Below are positions 1 to 7,502 of a DNA stretch of 64,000 nt, piece after piece. A program made the translations under genes and the position numbers. The notes under the pieces are model-generated. The model saw only the letters and a list, made by a program, of their open reading frames with translations. It had not been told where the DNA came from and ran no database searches. The number at the start of each line of letters is the position of its first letter. Position 1 is the first letter of the stretch. The DNA is from Nostoc sp. S4 (GTDB taxonomy: Bacteria; Cyanobacteriota; Cyanobacteriia; Cyanobacteriales; Nostocaceae), in contig JAQYWR010000020.1 of NCBI GenBank assembly GCA_029379225.1, positions 1-64,000 of the forward strand. The letters are read 5' to 3'.

Positions 1-1
1 A

Positions 2-205
2 CGATCGCTGCGTTTGGCTGTGACAAAACGTAAAGTTAGTGGTGGTTCCCGTTCGATGGAGCGATTTTGTCATACTGCCAATTTGTTGACAGTGGTTCAA
101 ACCTGTCGTCGTCAAGGTAGGTCTGTTATTGATTTTTTTGCACAGGCTCTAATTGCTGATTCTGATAATTCTCTGTCTCGCCCTTCTTTACTTCCTCAAT
201 ATTAG
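2..205 (+). pseudogene. IS66-family transposase, C-terminal remnant
   Basis: The reading frame is open from the window edge and ends in TAG. The peptide contains KRKVSGGSRSMERF followed by a helical HTANLLTVVQTCRRQGRSV segment, which I recognise as the C-terminal end of IS66-type transposases of cyanobacteria. The 5' part lies outside the window, so whether the gene is intact there is unknown. It stops right against a WD40 gene end, so this looks like an IS edge or remnant. Confidence 0.6.
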
Positions 206-207
206 AC

Positions 208-321
208 CTGAATCCTTACATTGATGCTCCGATCTGGAGGTCAACTCTTGCTTTCACTCCTGATGGTCGATTTTTACTCACTGGAAGTGATAATGGTATG
301 AGGATTTGGCGGATACGTTAG
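208..321 (+). pseudogene. WD40-repeat protein, C-terminal fragment
   Basis: A short frame ends in TAG at 319-321 and reads LAFTPDGRFLLTGSDNGMRI followed by WRIR. The F-P-D-G-x-x-L-x-T-G-S-x-D-x-x-x-R-I-W pattern is the last blade of a WD40 beta-propeller. No start codon or earlier blades are present, and the frame runs back into the end of the IS66 remnant. It is probably the stump of a WD40 gene cut by transposition. Confidence 0.55.
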
Positions 322-373
322 GTACTCGAATCCAAAAATTTGATCGTTTTTGTGTTGAAACGCCCGAATAGTA

Positions 374-439
374 CTAGTACACGTTAATACTATATTCTTT
401 TTTTTACTTTATACACTGTATAAATGCTAGAATCCTCAG
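374..439. repeat. Direct repeat copy 1 (duplicated phosphohexomutase upstream region)
   Basis: About 66 bp that recur at 1864-1929 with one substitution and one T missing from a T-run. Both copies start ACTAGTACA, contain a T-tract, and end in a palindrome plus GCTAGAATCCTCAG. The palindrome TTATACA-C-TGTATAA lies at 409-423. Copy 2 sits directly upstream of the phosphohexomutase start, so copy 1 is probably a duplicate of that promoter region, separated from it by the two-gene cassette. Confidence 0.8.
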
Positions 440-445
440 CCCTGA

Positions 446-580
446 TTCGTAGGTTGGGGAGCCACTGCGTTGGACGGGTTAAGAGGCTTGAAGCAAGTGG
501 CGTTTGAGGCACGTAGCAAGATCCGGAAGGGTAACCCAACGTATTTGTTGGGTTTTCACTCGGTAAACCCAACCTACGAA
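446..580. repeat. MITE-like palindromic repeat element
   Basis: A 135-bp element bounded by a perfect 13-bp terminal inverted repeat, TTCGTAGGTTGGG at 446-458 and CCCAACCTACGAA at 568-580. It has no coding capacity. Its interior carries GAGCCACTGCGTTGGACGGG and AGCAAGTGGCG. The reverse complements of these recur inside the large kinase gene near 30080-30160, so the two belong to one dispersed repeat family. No target duplication was identified. Confidence 0.75.
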
Positions 581-718
581 AAAATGGCGAAGATATTGAG
601 TTAAAGACTATAAATTCTTTATTCTAGATTCCATAAAGCTGCGCTTTCAGTTTCAGTAACAGCTTTCTTTTTTATTGGCTTTGGTAGGAAAGCTTTTGGT
701 TGAATAAATTTGAGTTGA

Positions 719-1225
719 ATGTACATCACTACCCAGAAAGAAGAATTTAGCTATGCTTACATCAATGCCGTTGCGTCTGCTGCGGGTTATTCATTCCAGA
801 TAGCACCCAGACCATTAGATTTAGTAGGGGTTGATGTAACCATTACAGGAATTGCAACACCTGGTTCTAGACGGCGAACTCGGATTGATTTGCAAGTCAA
901 ATGCACTTCTCAACAATTACTAGATAATGACTTTGTTAAATTCCCGCTTTTAATAAAAAATTATGATGAATTAAGAAACGACAATCCCGACGATGACCCC
1001 CTATTGTTAGTCGTGGTCTTAATTCCTGATTTACAAGAAGATTGGTTACAACAATCGGAAACGGAACTTTGCTTGAAGCGTTGTGCTTACTGGGTGTCTA
1101 TACGCGGTCAACCACCAACTGAAAATCAAAGCACTGTCACTGTTTATTTACCTCGTCAAAATATTTTCAGTGTTGAAGTTTTGCAAGCCCTAATGCAACG
1201 AATTGCTAGAGGAGAACCAATATGA
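719..1225 (+). CDS. DUF4365-like protein, possible Mrr-type nuclease fold
   Basis: A 168-residue protein starting at ATG 719 with no strong ribosome site. It resembles the DUF4365 family in its N-terminal glutamate-containing helix (Glu8/Glu9), GVD (Asp39) and RIDLQVKCTS (Asp57, Gln59, Lys61). The GVD...QxK spacing matches the catalytic core of Mrr-like PD-(D/E)XK enzymes, where the second acidic residue is often Gln, so a nuclease-like fold is inferred. It overlaps the next gene by 4 bases (ATGA), indicating translational coupling. The pair lies between two copies of a duplicated promoter segment and next to IS and MITE remnants, which suggests acquisition. Function is unproven; a role in defence or nucleic-acid handling is a guess. 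Confidence 0.7.
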   Translation: MYITTQKEEFSYAYINAVASAAGYSFQIAPRPLDLVGVDVTITGIATPGSRRRTRIDLQVKCTSQQLLDNDFVKFPLLIKNYDELRNDNPDDDPLLLVVVLIPDLQEDWLQQSETELCLKRCAYWVSIRGQPPTENQSTVTVYLPRQNIFSVEVLQALMQRIARGEPI

Positions 1226-1773
1226 TAGTTACCGTGCGTGACCCAGATATTCTCTCTAATTTAGACCCTCAGATATTAACATCCTATCTTCAAGCAAAAG
1301 GTTGGTATCAAGAGAGTCAGGTGGACAATAAAGAATCAGTTTGGTTTAAAACAACTGATTCTGGTAAAGAATTTGATATTACTTTACCTCTCAATCCTGG
1401 AATCAGGTCTTATGCGCTACGAATGGCTGAGATTTTGGCAATTCTAGAAACAGTTGAAGTTCGCTCTCAGTTAGACATTTTGAGCGATTTGATTACAAAA
1501 ATCCCAAATACTGAAATTCAGGGGTTGGTAATTAGACTAGCAGAACGAAATTATCCAGGTAATGTCACAATTATTGGCTTTGTTGTCGGCAAGCCTCGTC
1601 AAATTAATCTTTCTTTAAGTGAATCTGAATACAATCAGGCTTGGACTGCTTATCACCAGAGGCTACCAGTCGTTTGTACTGGAGATTTAGTTAAGGAGAA
1701 TGACATTTTTGTGCTGAAAAAAACTACAAGTTTCTCTTTATATGATACTTTGACCGAGCAAGCAGCAGTTTAA
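1222..1773 (+). CDS. Hypothetical partner of the DUF4365 protein
   Basis: A 183-residue protein that I do not recognise. It starts at the ATG overlapping the stop of the DUF4365 gene, so the two form a coupled unit. There is no signal peptide or membrane segment. The N-terminal third is acidic and aromatic-rich (KGWYQESQVDNKESVWFK), the middle is helical (ALRMAEILAILETVEVRSQL), and the C-terminal half is predicted beta-rich. Stoichiometric production with the neighbour suggests a complex or an immunity/regulatory partner, but this is inference from gene order alone. Confidence 0.65.
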   Translation: MIVTVRDPDILSNLDPQILTSYLQAKGWYQESQVDNKESVWFKTTDSGKEFDITLPLNPGIRSYALRMAEILAILETVEVRSQLDILSDLITKIPNTEIQGLVIRLAERNYPGNVTIIGFVVGKPRQINLSLSESEYNQAWTAYHQRLPVVCTGDLVKENDIFVLKKTTSFSLYDTLTEQAAV

Positions 1774-1863
1774 AGAAGTCGGAAGTACATGACTGTTGAT
1801 ATTAAACGTCAACCGTCAACAACTAACACGAAAAGAAGTGCTGCGTATGTGCTATAGCTTATC

Positions 1864-1929
1864 ACTAGTACATGTTAATACTATATTCTTTTTTTACTTT
1901 ATACACTGTATAAATGCTAGAATCCTCAG
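1864..1929 (+). promoter_or_regulatory. Direct repeat copy 2, probable phosphohexomutase promoter/operator
   Basis: The second copy of the 65-66 bp repeat ends 21 bp before the phosphohexomutase ATG. It holds the 15-bp palindrome TTATACA-C-TGTATAA at 1899-1913, which overlaps a TATAAA-like -10 candidate, so it could be a promoter with an operator. The transcription start and the binding factor are not known. Confidence 0.5.
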
Positions 1930-1950
1930 GTAGACAGTTAGGATACCTAG

Positions 1951-3387
1951 ATGGCAGTTGTAGCTAACTCAATCAAGTTTGGTACAGACGGCTGGCGGGG
2001 CGTAATTGGAGATGAGTTCACCTTTGAACGCCTAGCCCTAGTCGCGCCAGTCGCTGCAAAAGTACTATATAATACATATTATTCTACGGTGGGTAGCCAG
2101 ACAATAATTGTCGGTTACGATCGCCGATTTATGGCTGAAGACTTTGCTCGTGCTGTCGCCGATGCTGTCACCGCCGTCGGATTTGATGTTTTACTCAGTG
2201 AAACATACGCCCCTACTCCAGCTTTTAGTTGGGCAGCAAAACAACTTAATGCTTTAGGGGCACTAGTAATTACAGCCAGTCATAATCCGGGTGCATATTT
2301 AGGCTTAAAAGTCAAGGGTTATTTTGGTGGCTCGGTGTCGCCAGAAGTCACAAAGGAGATAGAAGCACTGTTGCTTGAAGGAGTACCACCCGCAGCTACC
2401 CCAGGCAAGCAAGAGAAATTCGATCCCTGGCCCAGTTATACCCAAGCCCTAGAAGGTAAAGTTGATATTGCCAAGATTCGAGAAGCGATCGCATCTGGCA
2501 AACTGACGTTATTTGCTGATGTCATGCATGGCGCTGCTGCTAGTGGATTAGCGAGACTACTAGGCAATCAGGTCAAAGAAATCAACAGCGATCGCGATCC
2601 CCTGTTTGGTGGCGGTGCGCCGGAACCATTGCCTAAATACCTTTCAAAACTATTTGAAGCCATCAAGACTCACCGAAAAACCGATAAATCAGGTTTAACA
2701 GTGGGGTTGGTATTTGATGGAGACTGCGATCGCATTGCAGCAGTAGATGGAGAAGCCAACTTCCTAAGTTCCCAAGTATTAATCCCGATATTAATCGACC
2801 ACTTAACCCTGCGGCGCGGCTTTAGTGGTGAAATAGTCAAAACTGTTAGTGGTTCAGACTTGATACCCCTTGTAGCAGCACTACATAACCTGTCAGTCTT
2901 TGAGACAGCAGTTGGTTATAAATACATCGCTGACAGAATGTTGGTAGCAAAAGTATTGCTGGGCGGCGAAGAGTCAGGAGGAATTGGCTATGGCAGCCAT
3001 ATTCCCGAACGTGATGCACTGCTGTCAGCATTGTACGTTCTAGAGGCGATTGTAGAATCTGGTTTGGATTTAGGTGAGTATTATCGTCACTTGCAGAAAC
3101 ATACAGGGTTTACCTCAGCATACGATCGCATTGATTTACCCTTAGCAAGTATGGAAGTGCGATCGCGTCTTTTGCAACAACTGCAAAGCGAACCCTTAAC
3201 GGAAATTGCCGGGTTAGCAGTGATTGATTGCCAAACAATTGATGGCTACAAATATCGCCTAGCTGATAAAAGCTGGTTAATGATTCGCTTTAGTGGGACT
3301 GAGCCAGTTTTACGGCTATACTGCGAAGCGCCAACAATTGAACAAGTGCATCAAACTCTTGCTTGGGCGAAACAGTGGGCGGAGTAA
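1951..3387 (+). CDS. Phosphoglucomutase/phosphomannomutase family protein
   Basis: A 478-residue cytoplasmic alpha-D-phosphohexomutase that interconverts hexose 1- and 6-phosphates for glycogen and cell-envelope sugar metabolism. All four signature loops are present: FGTDGWRG at 10-17, the active-site phosphoserine loop ITASHNP at 107-113 (Ser110), the magnesium loop DGDCDR at 256-261, the sugar loop GEESGG at 339-344 and the phosphate loop RFSGTEP at 446-452. Length is normal for the bacterial group. ATG 1951 follows the duplicated palindrome-bearing segment, which probably regulates it. Glucose versus mannose versus glucosamine specificity cannot be read from these motifs. It is followed co-directionally by rdgB. 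Confidence 0.93.
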   Translation: MAVVANSIKFGTDGWRGVIGDEFTFERLALVAPVAAKVLYNTYYSTVGSQTIIVGYDRRFMAEDFARAVADAVTAVGFDVLLSETYAPTPAFSWAAKQLNALGALVITASHNPGAYLGLKVKGYFGGSVSPEVTKEIEALLLEGVPPAATPGKQEKFDPWPSYTQALEGKVDIAKIREAIASGKLTLFADVMHGAAASGLARLLGNQVKEINSDRDPLFGGGAPEPLPKYLSKLFEAIKTHRKTDKSGLTVGLVFDGDCDRIAAVDGEANFLSSQVLIPILIDHLTLRRGFSGEIVKTVSGSDLIPLVAALHNLSVFETAVGYKYIADRMLVAKVLLGGEESGGIGYGSHIPERDALLSALYVLEAIVESGLDLGEYYRHLQKHTGFTSAYDRIDLPLASMEVRSRLLQQLQSEPLTEIAGLAVIDCQTIDGYKYRLADKSWLMIRFSGTEPVLRLYCEAPTIEQVHQTLAWAKQWAE

Positions 3388-3429
3388 AATTAATCATTAG
3401 TCATTTGTCTTTTGTCCTTAGTCCTTGGT

Positions 3430-3480
3430 AAATGATCAATGACTAATGACCAATGACCAATGACTAATTACCAATGACCA
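3430..3480. repeat. Degenerate heptanucleotide tandem repeat
   Basis: Repeated CAATGAC/TAATGAC units, an STRR type common in Nostoc, fill the end of the intergenic region. The last unit contributes the ATG of rdgB at 3474. A similar TTAGTCAT run occurs at 42693-42722. Confidence 0.75.
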
Positions 3481-4064
3481 AATTACTCGTAGTAGCTACA
3501 GGAAATCCTGGTAAGTTGCACGAAATGCAAGCTTACCTGGAAAATTCTGGTTGGGAATTAACCCTTAAACCGGAAGAATTGGAAATTGAAGAGACGGGCG
3601 AAACTTTTGCCGCCAACGCTTGTCTAAAAGCGTCACAAATTGCTAAAGCTACAGGAAACTGGGCAATTGCCGATGATTCTGGTTTGCAAGTAGATGCCTT
3701 AAATGGCGCACCAGGGGTGTATTCTGCACGTTACGCCAAAACTGACTCAGAACGCATTGCTAGAGTATTGAGAGAATTAGGCAACGAGATAAATCGGCAA
3801 GCTCAATTTGTTTGTGCAGTAGCGATCGCTCGTCCTGATGGTGCGATCGTATTACAATCTGAAGGTATTTGTCGTGGCAAAATTCTCCACGCACCTCGTG
3901 GTGATAATGGTTTCGGCTACGATCCAATTTTTTATGTGCAAGAGTTGCAATTGACCTTTGCTGAAATGACACGGGAGTTAAAGGGGTCAATTAGTCATCG
4001 AGGCATGGCTTTTGCTGCTTTACTTCCTCAACTATACACATTGTCTAGTCCTGAGTTAGGATAA
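3474..4064 (+). CDS. rdgB: RdgB/HAM1 non-canonical purine NTP pyrophosphatase
   Basis: A 196-residue house-cleaning enzyme that hydrolyses dITP, ITP and XTP to the monophosphate and pyrophosphate, keeping deaminated purines out of DNA and RNA. The N-terminal TGNPGKLHEM loop, ADDSGLQVDALNGAPGVYSA, the GDNGFGYDPIF motif and the C-terminal KGSISHRG motif are all family hallmarks, and length is typical. The ATG at 3474 lies inside a heptamer repeat tract. No good Shine-Dalgarno is visible upstream, so initiation may be weak or depend on the repeat. The gene is co-directional with the phosphohexomutase, 86 bp apart. Confidence 0.95.
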   Translation: MTKLLVVATGNPGKLHEMQAYLENSGWELTLKPEELEIEETGETFAANACLKASQIAKATGNWAIADDSGLQVDALNGAPGVYSARYAKTDSERIARVLRELGNEINRQAQFVCAVAIARPDGAIVLQSEGICRGKILHAPRGDNGFGYDPIFYVQELQLTFAEMTRELKGSISHRGMAFAALLPQLYTLSSPELG

Positions 4065-4227
4065 AAAACTGATTTAAGAAATGAAAAGCTATTTAAGAAT
4101 TAGTACTTTCGGCGTTGCTGAATAGTCAGACTAAATATAGCAATCAAGGAAAATATAATAAAGGCTTGTGGTATCAAAGCTAAAAGTGATTTCCTACAAG
4201 TTTTTAAAGTGTAAATGCTGTTTACCT

Positions 4228-4740
4228 TTATTGCGCGGTTGAGACAATTGTCTCCCTAAGTTTTTGAAGAGTCGCTTCAGACCATTTATTTATGCAGCTG
4301 GTTTTTCCAGCAGGAATACGCATATGGTAAATTGGATTGTTACGTAAAGCTAAAATTTTTATTCTCTGAAGGACATCATGGTTACGTATATTTAAAAGTT
4401 CGGCTAGATGAGTACATGTATAAGGATAATGTTCTTCTTTAGGAAGGCTAATCGCACTCAAAGCAATATCTGTATTATCGAGATTAGTTGTGACTCTTAA
4501 AGCAGCATCTTCAGAGTTTCCATTTCGTACAGCCTCAAACTGGCTTACCACTCTGTTAATACTGTTCTCCAATCGAGTCAGCTTTCGTGTTAATTGATCG
4601 CTAACAACTGAAGATAAAATATCTCTGAGCCTATCCTCAGACACCTCAATCATAGAGCTAGTACCCTTACGATTGAGGCGTGCTTGGCTTAATGGGGTTA
4701 CATTATTAGCTTCTGAGTTTGGCTCAGACGACATAAACAA
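4228..4740 (-). CDS. Hypothetical protein, fourth gene of the RHH-GNAT operon
   Basis: A 170-residue protein not assignable to a named family. Residues about 30-75 are strongly helical with heptad character (VSDQLTRKLTRLENSINRVV), suggesting a coiled-coil or dimerisation helix. The C-terminal third (YTCTHLAELLNIRNHDVLQR) looks like a winged-helix or MerR-type DNA-reading segment with a wing. It begins 4 bases after the stop of the 92-residue gene, so it is tightly coupled to it. A regulatory or DNA-binding role is inferred only from this pattern. Confidence 0.6.
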   Translation of the reverse strand: MFMSSEPNSEANNVTPLSQARLNRKGTSSMIEVSEDRLRDILSSVVSDQLTRKLTRLENSINRVVSQFEAVRNGNSEDAALRVTTNLDNTDIALSAISLPKEEHYPYTCTHLAELLNIRNHDVLQRIKILALRNNPIYHMRIPAGKTSCINKWSEATLQKLRETIVSTAQ

Positions 4741-4744
4741 ATCC

Positions 4745-5023
4745 TCACGCTACATTGGAATGTTGGAATTTTTGTTGAAGACAATCCAAAATATCATTTT
4801 CGGTTTTTTGGACGATTTCTTCAATTTCTTGCTGCGATAATATGTTACCCAACTCTTCCTGCAAAATTGCTATTAATTTTTCATAACTAATATGAGCTTG
4901 AGTTTTAGCTAAATATTTAGCTAAATTTTGACCTAAATCCAGCCCCGCAGCCACATCACAATCTACTTCATCTTCAAGTTGAACTGCCCACTGTAACCAA
5001 GAATTACTCGATAAATATTGCAT
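4745..5023 (-). CDS. Small acidic hypothetical protein
   Basis: A 92-residue, mostly helical, acidic protein of unknown family. It has a WLQWAVQLEDEVDCDVAAG N-terminal stretch, and the C-terminal half (QQEIEEIVQKTENDILDCLQ) is likely helical. It has no membrane segment or signal. It lies 41 bp downstream of the GNAT gene and 4 bp upstream of the 170-residue gene, in the middle of the operon. It may be an adaptor or neutralising partner, which is inference. Confidence 0.6.
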   Translation of the reverse strand: MQYLSSNSWLQWAVQLEDEVDCDVAAGLDLGQNLAKYLAKTQAHISYEKLIAILQEELGNILSQQEIEEIVQKTENDILDCLQQKFQHSNVA

Positions 5024-5064
5024 TGCCCTACCCCTTCCTGACTATCCACAACCAAATTGACCAG

Positions 5065-5637
5065 CTAACTAGATTGGCTGAGTATTTTCTCAGCTTGGTC
5101 TGATGAAATTTCAAAGTATCTTAGTCCTTGTTTATTGGAATCATATCCCAAATCAACCATTCCAAATTTTCTGTAAAAATTTTCTGCACCAGGTAAGGAA
5201 TGTAAACCAATCCTACCTTTGTAATCTAAATCAAAGCTATGTTCTATAGCGAACTTTAGTAAACTACTTCCAACACCTTTATATATTGGTGGATTTTCTA
5301 TAGAGCGACGATTCCAAGGAGCTATAGTTAAGTAATCTACATAAACAAGATTCTTAGTAGATTCTAAAAGGGAACGATAGCAATCTAACTCTAGAATCAT
5401 AAGTCCTTGAGTAATTGCTTCGCATTCTAATGCAAGTCTTTCATAATTCGGCGTTGAAAGCTTAAAAAATTTATCTATCCATGACCAATGGCTGTCTTCT
5501 TCAGATGAGTTTTGAAGTCTTTGTTTCCAAAAGGTTTCAAAGTCTGAAATATGTTTAGAAGATAGATTATATAATTCTGCTTTAACTAAGGCTGAGTCTT
5601 TAACACGGAATAAGGGGAGCTTAACAATCACATTCAA
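5065..5637 (-). CDS. GNAT-family acetyltransferase paired with an RHH protein
   Basis: A 190-residue protein with a C-terminal GNAT fold: a beta strand LVYVDYLTIAPWNR, the acetyl-CoA pyrophosphate loop YKGVGSSLLKFAIE (about 119-132; the usual Arg/Gln-x-x-Gly-x-Gly/Ala is reduced to GVGSS), and the motif B end GLHSLPGAENFYRKFGM. The N-terminal 90 residues are family-specific. It starts 27 bp after the RHH gene, the arrangement of TacAT/AtaRT-type toxin-antitoxin modules in which the GNAT toxin acetylates charged tRNA. However, it is longer than those toxins, so acetylation of another substrate is equally possible. Confidence 0.75.
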   Translation of the reverse strand: MNVIVKLPLFRVKDSALVKAELYNLSSKHISDFETFWKQRLQNSSEEDSHWSWIDKFFKLSTPNYERLALECEAITQGLMILELDCYRSLLESTKNLVYVDYLTIAPWNRRSIENPPIYKGVGSSLLKFAIEHSFDLDYKGRIGLHSLPGAENFYRKFGMVDLGYDSNKQGLRYFEISSDQAEKILSQSS

Positions 5638-5664
5638 GGCAACAACTCACAAGTTTGAATTAAG

Positions 5665-5874
5665 CTAGACAAGTATAAGTTCAGATTTCTTCTCGTCTAC
5701 AGTTTCAAAGTAAAATTTTTCACCTTGCTCTATACGTTGCTCAATCAGCCCCATCATCCGTAAAGCTTGCCGTAACACCGCTGACTTATTCATGTCCTTT
5801 TTTTCACTAAGACTATTTAGTAACTCAAGCTCAGTGTCTGATAAGTTAAGCGTGATTAAAGTTTTTTTGCTCAA
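5665..5874 (-). CDS. Ribbon-helix-helix (CopG/Arc-like) regulator or antitoxin
   Basis: A 69-residue protein: an N-terminal beta ribbon (KTLITLNLSDTELELLN) followed by two helices (NKSAVLRQALRMMGLIEQ) typical of the RHH fold, then a charged tail. The only in-frame start is TTG at 5874. An ATG five bases upstream opens a two-codon ORF (ATG-TTT-TGA) overlapping the TTG, and an AAAGG ribosome site precedes that ATG. As the first gene before a GNAT it is probably the autorepressing antitoxin of the pair; operator-like palindromes lie just upstream. Confidence 0.75.
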   Translation of the reverse strand: MSKKTLITLNLSDTELELLNSLSEKKDMNKSAVLRQALRMMGLIEQRIEQGEKFYFETVDEKKSELILV

Positions 5875-5893
5875 AACATTTTTACCTTTGTTT

Positions 5894-5940
5894 TTATATA
5901 TAGATTATATATCAAATATACATAGTACATGCGTTCTATG
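5894..5940 (-). promoter_or_regulatory. Promoter and palindromes of the RHH-GNAT operon
   Basis: On the minus strand TATAAT (5909 to 5904) lies about 30 bp before the RHH start and is a good -10. It sits inside a palindrome, ATATATA-GAT-TATATAT, on the plus strand. A second inverted repeat, CATAG...CTATG, spans 5921-5940. Overlap of palindrome and -10 fits autorepression by an RHH protein; this is inferred. Confidence 0.5.
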
Positions 5941-5985
5941 TCAAGAGTAAAGCTGGTTTTTGTTGTAGCCAGTAGGAAGTGGGAA

Positions 5986-6024
5986 TATGCCTATATGTGA
6001 CTTATTGAGTCACATATAGGCATA
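5986..6024 (-). terminator. Strong hairpin downstream of glnB
   Basis: A perfect 16-bp stem (5986-6001 with 6009-6024, loop TTATTGA) lies 22 bp past the glnB stop. There is no T-run, so it is either a cyanobacterial hairpin terminator or an mRNA-stabilising structure. It separates glnB from the downstream RHH operon on the same strand. Confidence 0.65.
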
Positions 6025-6046
6025 TAGTTCAGAAGCTTATTAGCAC

Positions 6047-6406
<360 letters not shown>

Positions 6407-6745
6407 CTAGCTTCGTTTATCTATCTAACCAGATCTGTTGTCTGAAACTGTAACTAGTAGCGCCTTTGCTAAAACATATGTAATAATTATCGTTTTTTTC
6501 CCATTTGTAGATACTTGGTGTGAGTGCTTTTGAACCTAAGAGCAGCCTTGATGAAGTAATTTAATAATCCTTAAACTTATAAGATCAAGAAATTACTGTC
6601 AAGATAGCATTTTTTTATGTGGTGTTTGTTACCTAAAGATAGATCAATTCTGCGATCGAGTAGATACGCTCGGATGTTCAAAAGACCGATCAAAAAGAAT
6701 TTGTATGATAGCCCCTAAGGTTGCTGCTGACTGTGGGAATGTTAA

Positions 6746-7327
6746 CTAACGTTTTTGATGTTCAAACAAAGGACGCACAATTAAATACCCAGCAGTGAAG
6801 GCAGTAAGCATAATTAACAAAATAGTAATAATTAACCACCAGCCGCTAACTTCCTTCGCATCTGGCTTAGCAGTAGAATAATAACTTACTTCTTGTTCCT
6901 CTATAAAAACTGGTTGTGGTATCGAAAAATTCTCGATTACAGGTGTAGAAAACTCCTGGCGTCTTTTTTGAGGTGGACGCCTACGAGAAACCTGTTGAGG
7001 TGGAGGCGCTTGTGTTACTGGCTGCTTGGCGGTACTTTTAACTTTGCCAGAAGCTTGGGAAGCTTGGTGTTCAGTAAAAATTGCATAGGAATTTACAAAA
7101 TTTTGCAAGTGTGAAAAAGACTCAACGACTTTGGTAATTTCTTGGCGTAGTAGTTGATTTTCTTGTACTAATTGCTGATTTTTCGTGGTAAGTGCATCTA
7201 GCCTCGCTTGAGTTGCTTGCAACTCCATTGACAATTCCCGGTATACAGATAGTGGTACAGAGGGAGGGTACGCTTGACTAGTCTGTGTTGACGAATTCCT
7301 GTGAACAGAACCTGTGGTTGTTCGCAT
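6746..7327 (-). CDS. Hypothetical single-pass membrane protein with coiled coil
   Basis: A 193-residue protein. Residues about 28-75 form a predicted coiled coil (ELQATQARLDALTTKNQQLV). A Pro/Gln/Arg-rich disordered linker follows (PPPQQVSRRRPPQKRR), and then one C-terminal transmembrane helix (WWLIITILLIMLTAFTAGYL, about 163-183). There is no signal peptide, so the tail-anchored topology would leave the coiled coil in the cytoplasm. No enzymatic motif is present; a scaffold or envelope-organising role is a guess. About 345 bp without genes separate it from glnB. Confidence 0.7.
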   Translation of the reverse strand: MRTTTGSVHRNSSTQTSQAYPPSVPLSVYRELSMELQATQARLDALTTKNQQLVQENQLLRQEITKVVESFSHLQNFVNSYAIFTEHQASQASGKVKSTAKQPVTQAPPPQQVSRRRPPQKRRQEFSTPVIENFSIPQPVFIEEQEVSYYSTAKPDAKEVSGWWLIITILLIMLTAFTAGYLIVRPLFEHQKR

Positions 7328-7502
7328 TGGGGCTTGGTATTAAAAATCAAAGTGATTAGATTGTACAGAGATGCTAACAGAGATAGTCAGCCCTGAAACT
7401 ATGCCCAAGAATAATAGAAAAATGCCGAGACGGCAAAGATTTTTTATTGGAGACTGGGTATTAGGTACTGGGTATTGGGAATTGGATATTAGAAAACAGT
7501 CC

